A stretch of DNA of 64,000 nt from Macrococcoides epidermidis (GTDB lineage Bacteria > Bacillota > Bacilli > Staphylococcales > Staphylococcaceae), in NCBI RefSeq assembly GCF_042659445.1, contig NZ_JBHSSR010000010.1. One strand, 5' to 3'. Positions 25,796 to 34,912 of the stretch are shown piece by piece; the first letter of the stretch is position 1, and each line of letters opens with the position of its first letter. Position numbers and translations under genes: made by a program. The notes under the pieces are model-generated. The model did no database searches. It worked only from the letters and a program-made list of their open reading frames with translations, and was not told where the DNA came from.

Positions 25796-26948
25796 ATCTA
25801 TAAAATACAAATCCAATAATAATACCGAGCACTACGATAACCCACGGCGGCAATTTTACAAAATATAATAAAACAAAAAGTATTAAACTAAATACAACAT
25901 CCATCCAATGTGTTACAGTATGCATGATAATAGGATTTATCCATGCAGCTCCTAAAATACCGATAACACCCGCATTAATTCCTTTTAATGCCTGTTTCAT
26001 CACTCGATGCTCACGAATAACAGCCCAGAATGGCAAAGTTCCGATCACTAATAAAAAGGCGGGTAAGAAAATTGCTACCATTGCGACGAGTCCACCTATT
26101 ACACCAAATAAACTTGCGCCAACAAATGAACCAAAGGTAAACAATGGACCAGGCATCGCCTGTGTTAAGCCATATCCAGCAAGGAATGTATCGATATCCA
26201 TCATATCCGGTACGAAGGCACTTTGTAACAGTGGTAATACGACATGACCTCCACCAAATACCAGTAATCCTCCGCGAAATAATCTATCAAACATATGTAG
26301 CCATTCATTATTAATGACCTGGGCAATAATCGGTAGTCCAATCATTAAAATAACAAGTAGTATTAATGCAGCAATACTCATTGATTTCGAAACTTGAATA
26401 GAGATGGGCGCATCTTTTTTCGTTTCAACTTTATACAATAACATACCAATTAATCCTGAAGTGATAATAATTAAGATTTGCGTAAATGCTGTTGGAAATA
26501 CAAGTGCAGTGACTAAACTGAGTAAAAAGATCATGATTGCTGTTAAATTATTTAAAGTGGTCTTACCCATACCAACTAATGCATGCAAAACGACGGCAAT
26601 TGCAACGATGAGTAACCCTTTTATAAAATCCAGATCCATATCGAGTGCCTTCATAAAGTACACTGACGCAATCAGGACAAAGACTGACGGTAATGTAAAG
26701 CCTAAAAAGGCTAATATTGCGCCGAGTATCCCTCCACGCATTAAACCAATACCGATACCGACCTGACTCGATGCTGGCCCAGGCAGGAACTGACATAGAC
26801 TGACAAGATCCTGATATACTTTATCACTTAGCCATTTTCTTTTCTCGACATATTCAACTCGGAAATAACCAAGATGCGCAACCGGTCCTCCAAAACTCGT
26901 CACGCCAAGTTTTAGTGCTACTAAAAATATTTCTAATAAACGTCCCAT
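25794..26948 (-). CDS. chrA: Chromate transporter, CHR family
   Basis: A 384-aa membrane protein with two CHR domains. The first begins LEIFLVALKLGVTSFGGPVA and contains the FLPGPASSQVGIGIGLMRGG signature. The second repeats it as FGGGHVVLPLLQ and YGLTQAMPGPLFTFGSFVGA. ChrA exports chromate; many homologues have undefined roles. The start at 26948 follows GGGGTGG, although an ATG four codons earlier is possible. It stands alone, transcribed away from the DUF402 gene. Confidence 0.87.
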   Translation of the reverse strand: MGRLLEIFLVALKLGVTSFGGPVAHLGYFRVEYVEKRKWLSDKVYQDLVSLCQFLPGPASSQVGIGIGLMRGGILGAILAFLGFTLPSVFVLIASVYFMKALDMDLDFIKGLLIVAIAVVLHALVGMGKTTLNNLTAIMIFLLSLVTALVFPTAFTQILIIITSGLIGMLLYKVETKKDAPISIQVSKSMSIAALILLVILMIGLPIIAQVINNEWLHMFDRLFRGGLLVFGGGHVVLPLLQSAFVPDMMDIDTFLAGYGLTQAMPGPLFTFGSFVGASLFGVIGGLVAMVAIFLPAFLLVIGTLPFWAVIREHRVMKQALKGINAGVIGILGAAWINPIIMHTVTHWMDVVFSLILFVLLYFVKLPPWVIVVLGIIIGFVFYR

Positions 26949-27166
26949 AACCCACCCCATTGATTTGTTAAACTTATCATAACGAATATTCAGTACAGTT
27001 ATGTTACAACATTTTAAAGATTATGTAAGGTTTAAGAGAATATATAGAGTTACGGTTTAAAATTTCTCGAATTTATGACATTATTAAAGAGAACTGTTGA
27101 AATCAATGCATGGAAAACGATTTCATATTATAATAAACCTACACATTAAATTAGGAGGTCCAGATA

Positions 27167-27679
27167 GTGAATACAGTAAAGATAAAATCACATAAATATC
27201 CAGATAGACCTCACGTAGAAGTAGAAGGGAAATTACTTTCTGAAACACCACATTACTTTTTTGTAGTATGTGAAAAAAATTCTCTATTAAAACATTTCAT
27301 TAAAGACGAAGCATATTTACTTGATTACGATACGCTTCATTTTCTTTCTAAATATCATGGATATACGGTATCAATTTCAATCGATGAACAATATAAACCT
27401 GTTAAGATTTTTTGTAATATCTCAACACCTTGCCAAATGGATGATGAAGGCAACATTACATATATCGACCTGGATATGGATTATGTCAAATCGAATACAG
27501 GACAATGGTTTTTAAGAAATAATGACATGTTCTTAGATAGTACGAAGCGATATAACTATCCATTGCAGTTAACCAATTTCGCACTCGTTTCACTGCAGGA
27601 ACTTAAAACAAATATAAAAAATAATGTATTTCCATTCGGCATCGATAATTTTAAAGATGTCGATGGTCCGATAAAATAA
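27167..27679 (+). CDS. DUF402-family protein (NtdP/YgaC-like)
   Basis: A 170-aa protein. FCNISTPCQMDDEGNITYIDLDMD matches the DUF402 core, in which a conserved Asn and acidic residues bind metal and nucleotide in the staphylococcal nucleoside tri-/diphosphatase NtdP. The present protein seems a divergent paralogue rather than NtdP itself: its N-terminal half differs. A strong AGGAGG site 8 nt upstream fixes the GTG start. It is monocistronic with a terminator after it. Confidence 0.72.
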   Translation: MNTVKIKSHKYPDRPHVEVEGKLLSETPHYFFVVCEKNSLLKHFIKDEAYLLDYDTLHFLSKYHGYTVSISIDEQYKPVKIFCNISTPCQMDDEGNITYIDLDMDYVKSNTGQWFLRNNDMFLDSTKRYNYPLQLTNFALVSLQELKTNIKNNVFPFGIDNFKDVDGPIK

Positions 27680-27707
27680 GATGCTCTTTTTAGAGTATCT
27701 TTTTTTA
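27678..27707 (+). terminator. Terminator of the DUF402 gene
   Basis: AAGATGCTCT pairs with AGAGTATCTT (one G-U) around TTTT and is followed by TTTTT. It overlaps the stop codon. Confidence 0.8.
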
Positions 27708-27800
27708 TACATCTTTAACAACTTGTAACAATAAAGGAATACTATTTTATAAATAATATGATACGCTAGTTGTAACATTAACTGGAACGGAGGGATTTAC

Positions 27801-28619
27801 GTGTCAAAAATTAGTATACATGTTATTCAGACAGGGTTTATTACTGTCGATCGCACCGTTACGACACAGACTAAATCCCTAAATCCACTTACAAAGCTTG
27901 GATTTATTTCATGTAAGAAAAACCGCAAACAATATCCTATCGCATGTTTCCTGATTGAACACCCGAAAGGTTTAATACTTGTTGATACAGGCTGGCATAA
28001 ACGCGTGCGCACAGAAGAACATAAAGAGTTGGGATTACAGCGACTCATTCATCGCGCTACATTACCTGAAGGACAATCGATAGACGAGCAACTCAGTAAA
28101 AGAGGAATACTACCAGGCGACTTAGATTATGTGTTACTTACACATTTGCATAGCGATCACGTAAGCGGTGTTCGTCAGGTTAAAGATGCCAAATATATAT
28201 TTGCAAGTCGTGAAGAAATATTAGAATCCAATAAACGTGTAATGCGTTATCTTCAAAAGTTATGGAATGATATAGATTTAACATGCTTTGAGTTTGACCA
28301 AACGGGCATTGGCCCAAGTGGCCAATCATATGATCTATTCGGAGATAAGACAGTACAGCTCATCCATGCTCCAGGTCACAGCGTTGGTTTATTTATGGTG
28401 AAAGTAATGAATAGTGCCGGAGAATATATTTTAATCACGAGTGATGCTGCACTGGTCAATGCATCTTATGAAGATATTATTATTCCAGCTCATGTGATGA
28501 ATCACTATGATTTAAAGAAGGCGTTACTCTGGATTAATAACGTAAGTAAAGATTCTCTATGTAAGAAAATATTAACAAGTCATGACCTCAGTTTAAAAGA
28601 AGAAATCATCACATTATAA
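27801..28619 (+). CDS. MBL-fold hydrolase, lactonase-like
   Basis: A 272-aa metallo-beta-lactamase-fold protein of the N-acyl homoserine lactonase-like branch. The zinc motif THLHSDHVSG (HxHxDH, about residues 113-122) is intact, followed by HAPGHSVG and the bridging Asp in TSDAALVN. An HPKGLILVDTGWH strand precedes it, as in AiiA-like lactonases. The actual substrate is unknown. GTG start with GGAGGGA upstream. It converges on an AAA ATPase gene across a strong terminator. Confidence 0.83.
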   Translation: MSKISIHVIQTGFITVDRTVTTQTKSLNPLTKLGFISCKKNRKQYPIACFLIEHPKGLILVDTGWHKRVRTEEHKELGLQRLIHRATLPEGQSIDEQLSKRGILPGDLDYVLLTHLHSDHVSGVRQVKDAKYIFASREEILESNKRVMRYLQKLWNDIDLTCFEFDQTGIGPSGQSYDLFGDKTVQLIHAPGHSVGLFMVKVMNSAGEYILITSDAALVNASYEDIIIPAHVMNHYDLKKALLWINNVSKDSLCKKILTSHDLSLKEEIITL

Positions 28620-28662
28620 AAAGATGATTGAGACTATTCTAATAAAGTCTCAATCATCTTTT
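28619..28662. terminator. Bidirectional terminator, MBL/AAA ATPase
   Basis: AAAAGATGATTGAGACT and its complement form a perfect 17-bp stem with a 10-nt loop. It overlaps the 3' ends of both convergent genes. Confidence 0.9.
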
Positions 28663-29353
28663 CTGGTTTATCGATAAATGCCTTTGTAACGATATAATGT
28701 TCTGTTTCTCTGTAATCAATTCGTTCATATCCATCATCATTTAACTGTATAATATCAGCACCTGGATACGCCATAATAATTGGAGAATGCGTTGCGATAA
28801 TAAACTGCGCACCACGCTTTACTAAATCATTGATCCTAACAATCATCGACATTTGACGCATCGGTGATAAAGCACTTTCAGGCTCGTCTAAAATATATAA
28901 ACCTTTCGCTCGAAATCGATATTTAAGTAACGCTAGAAATGATTCACCGTGGGATTGATCATGCAAACTTTTACCACCATAACTGTTGAGCAGTCTACCG
29001 TCAATCGCATTAAGCCGCTCAATTTCAGTTGCCACATTATAAAATCCTTCTGCACGTAAAAAGAATGTATCGCTCGGTACACCCATCTTTCCAAGTCTTA
29101 TTTCTTCATATAGTCCTGCATGTGAATGTTTCGTTGCAAAGTTAAAGTTCTTGCCTCCGCCTTCTGGATTTAACCCATAATTCACTGCAATCGCTTCTAT
29201 TAAAGTTGATTTCCCTGTTCCATTTTCTCCGACGATGATAGTTACTGGATTGGTTAAATCAATCCGTTCTAATTTTTTTATCGCAGGGATTTTCATATAG
29301 TAAGGTGTTGCTTCATGTGGCTTAAAATTTGATGCAATACTTTTGATAAACAT
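28634..29353 (-). CDS. AAA-family ATPase (ABC-type, RecF/SMC-like)
   Basis: A 239-aa single-domain ATPase. Walker A GENGTGKST (about residues 43-51), an ABC-like HGESFLALL signature and Walker B LYILDEPESALSP are complete; a switch histidine follows in IIATHSPIIMAYP. It belongs to the AAA_21/AAA_23 group also found with toxin, nuclease and metal-response genes. No partner nuclease or membrane subunit is adjacent, so the role is open. Confidence 0.85.
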   Translation of the reverse strand: MFIKSIASNFKPHEATPYYMKIPAIKKLERIDLTNPVTIIVGENGTGKSTLIEAIAVNYGLNPEGGGKNFNFATKHSHAGLYEEIRLGKMGVPSDTFFLRAEGFYNVATEIERLNAIDGRLLNSYGGKSLHDQSHGESFLALLKYRFRAKGLYILDEPESALSPMRQMSMIVRINDLVKRGAQFIIATHSPIIMAYPGADIIQLNDDGYERIDYRETEHYIVTKAFIDKPEKMIETLLE

Positions 29354-29439
29354 CTTTTCACCTCATAAAAAATTCTGTTATATTAATAATATAGTAAAAA
29401 AAGTAATAATAAAAATTTATTGTCATTCGAGGTGCAAAG

Positions 29440-29904
29440 ATGGTTCAATTGGTTCCATATGATGAGCAGTACAAAGAGAGATTAAGGCAATTCTATCAAC
29501 CAGCTGAAGCTTTAAAGTATACACAATTACCTGAATATAGTATCGAAGAAATAAACGATAATGTACATGGTGTCGTGATTATTAATCGAAATCAGCCGAT
29601 TGGTTTCTTCTTATTGCATCGTACTGATAGAAGATTTCAGTATACAGATGAAAAACAATCTTTACTGCTTACTAGTCTGATTATGGATCATTCATATAGC
29701 GGAAAAGGGCATGGTAAACATGCAATGCTGCAATTACCGTTTTACATTAGGAAACATTTTACACATGTCAAATCTATTGTTCTTGGTGTAAACCATGCCA
29801 ATATCCCAGCACAAAAACTATATGAACGTGTTGACTTCGAAGATACAGGTCGTCGCATTGAGGGCGCTTTAGGTGAACAATATATTTATAGACTGGAAAT
29901 ATAA
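29440..29904 (+). CDS. GNAT N-acetyltransferase
   Basis: A 154-aa GNAT protein. SLIMDHSYSGKGHGKHAMLQL is motif A with the Q/RxxGxG/A-type pyrophosphate loop (SGKGHG), and LGVNHANIPAQKLYERVDFEDTG is the motif B region ending in the usual YE-x-x-x-F. It resembles SpeG/BltD-like polyamine acetyltransferases, but the substrate is not certain. A GAGGTG site precedes the ATG. It is divergent from the ATPase gene. Confidence 0.87.
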   Translation: MVQLVPYDEQYKERLRQFYQPAEALKYTQLPEYSIEEINDNVHGVVIINRNQPIGFFLLHRTDRRFQYTDEKQSLLLTSLIMDHSYSGKGHGKHAMLQLPFYIRKHFTHVKSIVLGVNHANIPAQKLYERVDFEDTGRRIEGALGEQYIYRLEI

Positions 29905-29938
29905 AAAGATTGAGACAAAATTTTGTCTCAATCTTTTT
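29903..29938. terminator. Bidirectional terminator, perfect 36-bp palindrome
   Basis: AAAAAGATTGAGACAAAA is followed directly by its exact complement, forming a hairpin between convergent genes. Confidence 0.9.
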
Positions 29939-30347
29939 AGTTAAACCAGCTTCTGATTAGCTTTTCAACTTCAGCTGTTTCATCGATTAAATCTTTCATC
30001 ATATCGATATCTGCTTTATCGCCGATTAAATTCGTTACAACTGGTGTATCTAACACGCGTTTTACCGCTTCACCAATCGTTTCTTCCTGCACATTATTTG
30101 TCGGTTCAGTCTGATCAGTAACAAAATCATTGTTCTGGAATTGTTGTTCTAGACGTGGTGCGTTGTTGTTGTTAAATGCATGAACAACTTCCATAATCGC
30201 TTTACGTAAGTCGTTATATTCTTTAACGTTCTTTAAATCATTAAGACGTTTTTTAACCATCTCGTTTTTCTCTAAATATTTAACGCCTTGTACGGCACCA
30301 ACTGTTAATGCGCCGACTACTAAACCTCTTTTAACCCATTTATTCAT
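29937..30347 (-). CDS. Uncharacterised protein with N-terminal membrane segment
   Basis: A 136-aa protein. A short hydrophobic segment (residues 8-23, GLVVGALTVGAVQGV) could be a membrane anchor; a charged helical part follows (about 28-60) and then an Asn/Gln/Thr-rich linker (65-90) and a helical tail. Family not recognised. The start at 30347 has GGAGG 7 nt upstream. It is monocistronic, lying between the nad operon end and the GNAT terminator. Confidence 0.7.
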   Translation of the reverse strand: MNKWVKRGLVVGALTVGAVQGVKYLEKNEMVKKRLNDLKNVKEYNDLRKAIMEVVHAFNNNNAPRLEQQFQNNDFVTDQTEPTNNVQEETIGEAVKRVLDTPVVTNLIGDKADIDMMKDLIDETAEVEKLIRSWFN

Positions 30348-30413
30348 TGTAATTCCTCCATTCAACATTATGTTTATTATAATGCATTTATAGATTTATT
30401 ACATTTATAACGA

Positions 30414-31505
30414 TTACTGCAGAGATAACATTTTATCTAATGCTTTTAAAGCATAGGTCGTCGTTTCATGATCTACTGTAATCTGGTTTTCGAAGTTATG
30501 TTCTATTATCTTATCGAGACACCATACAAGATGTGGTAAGTCGATACGATTCATCGTCAGACATGCACACATAAATGGATTAAGTGAGATGATTTCTTTA
30601 TCTGGATTTTGCTTTATAATGCGATTAACTAAGTTCATTTCTGTACCGATTGCCCACTTAGAGCCAGGTGCTGCGTTCGTAATTTCTTCCAGGATTTTTC
30701 GTGTAGATCCTGCATCATCACTTTGCTGAACCACTTCAAAAGTACATTCAGGATGAACGATAATACGCATATCCGGATGCTGCTTTCTTACTTGGCCAAT
30801 ATTTTGCACCGTAAATTTCTCATGCACTGAGCAATGCCCTTTCCATAAGATGATACGTAAGTCACTCATTTCACCATCATATTCAAGTTTATTTTGAATC
30901 GGATCATAGATTGCCATCTGTTCTAACGGAACACCTAAATCATATGCTGTGTTGCGTCCTAAATGCTGGTCTGGTAAGAAGAGTATGATTTCATCCTGCG
31001 CAAGTGCCCAACTCACTACTTTATGTGCGTTACCGCTTGTTAAACATGCTCCATCTTTCCTACCGACAAACGCTTTAATTGCTGCTGTAGAATTGACATA
31101 AGTCAGTGGTAGACAGTCGATATTAAATTCAGCTCTTAAATATGCGTCACAACGTTCCACCTGATGGATATTCGCCATATCTGCCATCGAACAACCTGCT
31201 CTTAAATCTGGTAACAATACAATCTGATCATCATTTGTCAGCATATCAGCAGTTTCTGCCATAAAGTGTACACCACAAAATGCGATAAACTTCGCTGTAT
31301 TCGTCTTACAAATATTTGCAAGTTCTAACGAATCACCTACTGCATCAGCAAATTGTACGACTTCATCTTTTTGATAATGATGACAAGGAATAAATAAATC
31401 ATCACCAAGCAAACTTTTTACTTCTTTCACCCTTGCTTCAAGCGCCTCTTTCGACATTTGTAAATACTGTTCAGGGATTTGTCCTGACTTTAATAAATCA
31501 ATCAT
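30414..31505 (-). CDS. nadA: Quinolinate synthase NadA
   Basis: A 363-aa enzyme that condenses iminoaspartate with dihydroxyacetone phosphate to quinolinate, using a [4Fe-4S] cluster. Cysteines at about 105 (AGCSMAD), 225 (GHCSVHE) and 315 (CACLTM) match, with a constant offset, the cluster ligands 110/230/320 of the Bacillus enzyme. Third gene of nadB-nadC-nadA; it overlaps nadC by 8 bp. The start at 31505 is set by GAAAGGTGG 6 nt upstream; the much longer open frame runs into nadC and is not real. A cysteine desulfurase encoded divergently probably helps build its cluster. Confidence 0.95.
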   Translation of the reverse strand: MIDLLKSGQIPEQYLQMSKEALEARVKEVKSLLGDDLFIPCHHYQKDEVVQFADAVGDSLELANICKTNTAKFIAFCGVHFMAETADMLTNDDQIVLLPDLRAGCSMADMANIHQVERCDAYLRAEFNIDCLPLTYVNSTAAIKAFVGRKDGACLTSGNAHKVVSWALAQDEIILFLPDQHLGRNTAYDLGVPLEQMAIYDPIQNKLEYDGEMSDLRIILWKGHCSVHEKFTVQNIGQVRKQHPDMRIIVHPECTFEVVQQSDDAGSTRKILEEITNAAPGSKWAIGTEMNLVNRIIKQNPDKEIISLNPFMCACLTMNRIDLPHLVWCLDKIIEHNFENQITVDHETTTYALKALDKMLSLQ

Positions 31506-32331
31506 CGATATCCACCTTTCCTGAAATATCGAGTGCATTGGCACCATGAAATAACTTACCAACTGAAATATAATCGACACCTGCTTCGGCATACGCTTTG
31601 ATCGTGTCGATATTAATGCCACCAGATGCTTCTGTAATAATATGATCTGGCACAAGATGAATATGCGCTTTAATAAATTCCGGCGTACAATTATCAAACA
31701 TAATGATATCGGCCTGAGCTTTAATTGCTGCTTTAAGCATTTCTTCATCTTCTATCTCAATTTCAACCTTATCCATATGACCACGCAATGCATTTGCACT
31801 TTGCATTGCTGCTTCAATCGACCCCATAAATGCAATGTGATTATCCTTTAACATGATTCCGTCATTAAGATTTCTACGGTGATTGCTGGCACCTGCAATA
31901 CGTACTGCATATTTTTCAAACATGCCAAGTCCCGGCGTTGTTTTACGTGTATCTGTCACTTGAGCTGACGTATGTGCTATTTTCTCTATATACCTTTTCG
32001 TTTCTGTCGTAATTCCGCTCATACGCTGAATCATATTTAATACAGTACGCTCTGCCTGTAATAGATGCTTTACTTTTCCAGAGATTTTAGCAATAACCTC
32101 ACCCTTATGTAACGTATCCCCATCATGTTTGAAACAAACGACATCACACTTATCTAAAATATTAAACCCTCGTAAGATAACATCTTCACCACAAAAATAG
32201 CCATCTTCTTTAGCAATCAGTTGCATCGTGCCAGTTGTATTGTTATCAAAGATAGCTGATGATAGATCTCCATATGATAAATCTTCATCCATAAAATCAC
32301 GTAACTTTTGTTCTAAGCGAATTAAATTCAA
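31498..32331 (-). CDS. nadC: Nicotinate-nucleotide pyrophosphorylase NadC
   Basis: A type II phosphoribosyltransferase (277 aa from this start) converting quinolinate and PRPP to nicotinate mononucleotide. Motifs include EDLSYGDLSS near the N-terminus, ERTVLNMIQRMSGIATxT-like ERTVLNMIQRMSGITTETK, DTRKTTPGLG and the C-terminal EASGGINIDTIKAYAEAGVD. The gene overlaps the end of nadB. I prefer the TTG at 32331, with GGAGG 8 nt upstream, over an ATG at 32346 that contains the GGAGG itself; the difference is five residues. Confidence 0.93.
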   Translation of the reverse strand: MNLIRLEQKLRDFMDEDLSYGDLSSAIFDNNTTGTMQLIAKEDGYFCGEDVILRGFNILDKCDVVCFKHDGDTLHKGEVIAKISGKVKHLLQAERTVLNMIQRMSGITTETKRYIEKIAHTSAQVTDTRKTTPGLGMFEKYAVRIAGASNHRRNLNDGIMLKDNHIAFMGSIEAAMQSANALRGHMDKVEIEIEDEEMLKAAIKAQADIIMFDNCTPEFIKAHIHLVPDHIITEASGGINIDTIKAYAEAGVDYISVGKLFHGANALDISGKVDIDD

Positions 32332-33736
32332 CAGTTGTTCCTCCATTTAAATGTTTTACGATATTTGTTTTATCGCTGTTTGATACATCTTTATCCTTTA
32401 TCACATGTGCACCAAGTGTTGAAGTACGATTTATCGCACACTCTGCAATAAGGCGTGCAAATGCTGTTAAAGTATCATTTGAATTAAGGGTATTCAAGTA
32501 ATTATTTAAGTTTTCAGTATCTCTAACGATACCTACATGTTTCATAAAAGATGTATGATTAAAATGACTATTATATTGAATAGACACAGTAGAAAATATT
32601 TTTCCGGGTGACATTAACGATTTATTAATCAATGTTTCAGCAAGTAGTTTCCCCATCGCAAGCCCTTCCAGCAGTGAGTTACTTGCAAGTCGATTCGCAC
32701 CATGGAAACCAGTACATGCTGCTTCACCAATTACAAATAAGTTATCTACTGCTGTCGCACCATTTACATCTGCTGCTATACCACCCATCGTGTAATGTGC
32801 ACCCGGTGCAACAGGAATGCGTTCCGATAAACCAAATTGCTCACACTGTGCATGAATGAATGGAAACTGCTGTGCAAAATTGCGTATGTTTGAAATGTCT
32901 AAATAAATGCGTTCTCCATTTTGTATGCGACTGAATATTTCGTAACTCGTAATATGCCGTGGTGACAGATCACGCTGCAAATACTTTGCCATAATTGGTT
33001 CACCATGTTCATTCACCAATACGCCACCAGCACCTCTTACTGCTTCAGAGACGAGACAGATTGCTTTATTATCAATCGTAAGCATCGTCGGATGAAACTG
33101 TATCATTTCAAGGTCACGTAATGTACACCCTGAAAGTAGTGCGAGCATTTGTGCATACACACCAGATACACTCGGGTTCGAGGCAGGTTGAAACATACCA
33201 CTATATCCACCGGTGGCAAGTACAACAAATTGCCCCGGTAATATTTTGTCATCTACTGAAATACCGCAAACCTTTCCATATACATCTTTATGTAGTGCCG
33301 TTAAACGCCCATAAATCATTTCAACTTGTGGTTGAAGTTGCAAACGCATAAAAGCACAAAGAGATTGTCCTGTCCGATCATGATTCATATGAAAGATGCG
33401 AGGTACAGCATGCGCGCCCTCCATACCTAAATCAAACAATCCTGATTTTTGATCGAACTCGATACCTCTATTTATTAAATCCCGAACAACATGATTTCCC
33501 GTTTCAATCATCTTACGAATAACATCAATATCTCCGTAATTGCATCCAGCGGTATATGTGTCCTGCACATGACTTTCAATCGAACTTTCAAATAAAGATG
33601 ACGCAATGCCACCTTGTGCCATAACACTCGAAGAAGCATTGTTCTCCATCACGACAGCAACTTTATAGTGTTTCGGAAGATATCTTAACAGGCTGAGTGC
33701 GCTAATACCACCACCGACAATAATTACATCATACAT
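32297..33736 (-). CDS. nadB: L-aspartate oxidase NadB
   Basis: A 479-aa flavoprotein that oxidises L-aspartate to iminoaspartate, first step of bacterial NAD synthesis. The FAD-binding GGGISALS motif is at the N-terminus; MAQGGIASSL, HNMNHDRTGQ-like FHMNHDRTGQS and GEAACTGFHGANRLASNSLLEG are typical of succinate-dehydrogenase-like oxidases. The C-terminal helical part is somewhat reduced relative to E. coli NadB (540 aa). The start at 33736 follows AAAGGTG. It leads the nad operon and faces nifS/nadR across 81 bp with three phased repeats. Confidence 0.94.
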   Translation of the reverse strand: MYDVIIVGGGISALSLLRYLPKHYKVAVVMENNASSSVMAQGGIASSLFESSIESHVQDTYTAGCNYGDIDVIRKMIETGNHVVRDLINRGIEFDQKSGLFDLGMEGAHAVPRIFHMNHDRTGQSLCAFMRLQLQPQVEMIYGRLTALHKDVYGKVCGISVDDKILPGQFVVLATGGYSGMFQPASNPSVSGVYAQMLALLSGCTLRDLEMIQFHPTMLTIDNKAICLVSEAVRGAGGVLVNEHGEPIMAKYLQRDLSPRHITSYEIFSRIQNGERIYLDISNIRNFAQQFPFIHAQCEQFGLSERIPVAPGAHYTMGGIAADVNGATAVDNLFVIGEAACTGFHGANRLASNSLLEGLAMGKLLAETLINKSLMSPGKIFSTVSIQYNSHFNHTSFMKHVGIVRDTENLNNYLNTLNSNDTLTAFARLIAECAINRTSTLGAHVIKDKDVSNSDKTNIVKHLNGGTTVEFNSLRTKVT

Positions 33737-33746
33737 AAAAAACACC

Positions 33747-33784
33747 TTTACAATATATTTACATTAGTTTTACAATTATATTGT
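33747..33784. promoter_or_regulatory. Candidate NadR operator: three TTTACA repeats 11 bp apart
   Basis: TTTACA occurs at 33747, 33758 and 33769, each exactly one 11-bp step apart. The inverted repeat ACAAT-TAT-ATTGT (33772-33784) overlaps the last copy. This lies between the divergent nadB and nifS genes, where the NAD-responsive repressor NadR (encoded here) would be expected to act. The match to a published NadR motif was not tested. Confidence 0.5.
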
Positions 33785-33817
33785 CACATAAACAATAAAA
33801 TTACAAGAGGTAATTCG

Positions 33818-34900
33818 ATGATAAATTTAGATTATGCTGCAACATCACCTATGTCAGCGAGTGCAATGCAACGTTACTTTGATACAAATCAAAAATTTTA
33901 TTATAATTCTGAGAGTTTGCATAGTGGTGGCGATATGGTTAAAGATATCGTACACAACTGCGAGAATGCACTGAACGAATACTTTACAGATAACTTTACA
34001 CTTGTAACATCGACCAGTGGCTCTCATGCAAACGAAATGGCTTTAAACAATTATCTCTATCATGAATCAAATAAAACAATCGTACTTACGTCTAAATTTG
34101 AACATCCATCTGTCTATGCAGCGTTACACGAACATGCTCGTTACGACATACACTACTTCCCAGAAGACGAAACTGGCATGATTGATCTAACTCTGACAGA
34201 ACAATTTATACAGCAATATCATGAAACAATAGCATGTGTAAGCTGTGTTCATGTCAGTTCTGAAACAGGTTATATCTTTCCAATTGAGCAAATAGGACAA
34301 TTAACAAATCAATTTAATATTCCATTTCACATTGATGCAGTGCAATCAGCTGGTAAGTTAAGGATTCCAACGCAATATGTAACGTCACTTTCAATCAGTG
34401 GACATAAATTTTTCGGTCCAAAAGGAATCGGTGCACTTCTTATTAGGGAAGAAGCATTGCGCATAACCAATCCGTTCTATCATCACGAACATCATATGAG
34501 AAACGGCACGGTGGATGTACCGTCACTTGTTGCGATGACACAAGCATTGATAGACTATAAACAATCAGACACGATACAGCAGTTCAATCACAAAATTATT
34601 ACTACGCTCGACCCAGCATTATACGTGCCGATGAAATTCGAACCACAGCTTAAAAATATTATTCCGATCCTTATCAATAAAACAGACGGACAATATATCA
34701 TGCAGCAACTGTCACAACACAATATCTTAATCTCTACCGGAACTGCATGTGGGCATGGTACAATGCATTCAAGAGGCTTAGAAACATTGATTACAAAGCA
34801 AAGTTACTCGGTACATCAATATATTCGGGTATCACTTAGTACATTAACAACAGAAGAAGAAATCAATACTTTTTTAGAAGTCATCAATCAAATAACATAA
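33818..34900 (+). CDS. nifS: NifS-like cysteine desulfurase of the NAD locus
   Basis: A 360-aa PLP-dependent class V aminotransferase. NLDYAATSPMS opens the protein, the Schiff-base lysine is in SISGHKFFGPKG, and the active cysteine lies in STGTACGHGTMHSRG. In Bacillus a dedicated NifS beside nadBCA supplies sulfur for the NadA iron-sulfur cluster; the same neighbourhood holds here. AGAGG precedes the ATG. nadR follows after 12 bp on the same transcript. Confidence 0.9.
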   Translation: MINLDYAATSPMSASAMQRYFDTNQKFYYNSESLHSGGDMVKDIVHNCENALNEYFTDNFTLVTSTSGSHANEMALNNYLYHESNKTIVLTSKFEHPSVYAALHEHARYDIHYFPEDETGMIDLTLTEQFIQQYHETIACVSCVHVSSETGYIFPIEQIGQLTNQFNIPFHIDAVQSAGKLRIPTQYVTSLSISGHKFFGPKGIGALLIREEALRITNPFYHHEHHMRNGTVDVPSLVAMTQALIDYKQSDTIQQFNHKIITTLDPALYVPMKFEPQLKNIIPILINKTDGQYIMQQLSQHNILISTGTACGHGTMHSRGLETLITKQSYSVHQYIRVSLSTLTTEEEINTFLEVINQIT

Positions 34901-34912
34901 AGGTGAAAGTCT

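Noticed and set aside
27801..28619. Quorum-quenching AiiA lactonase
   Set aside because: The MBL motif is right for the superfamily, but the motif alone does not separate lactonases from other hydrolases; only the general name is kept.
31506..31748. N-terminal extension of nadA
   Set aside because: The frame overlaps nadC in another frame, has no family similarity before residue 82, and the ATG at 31505 has a clear ribosome binding site.
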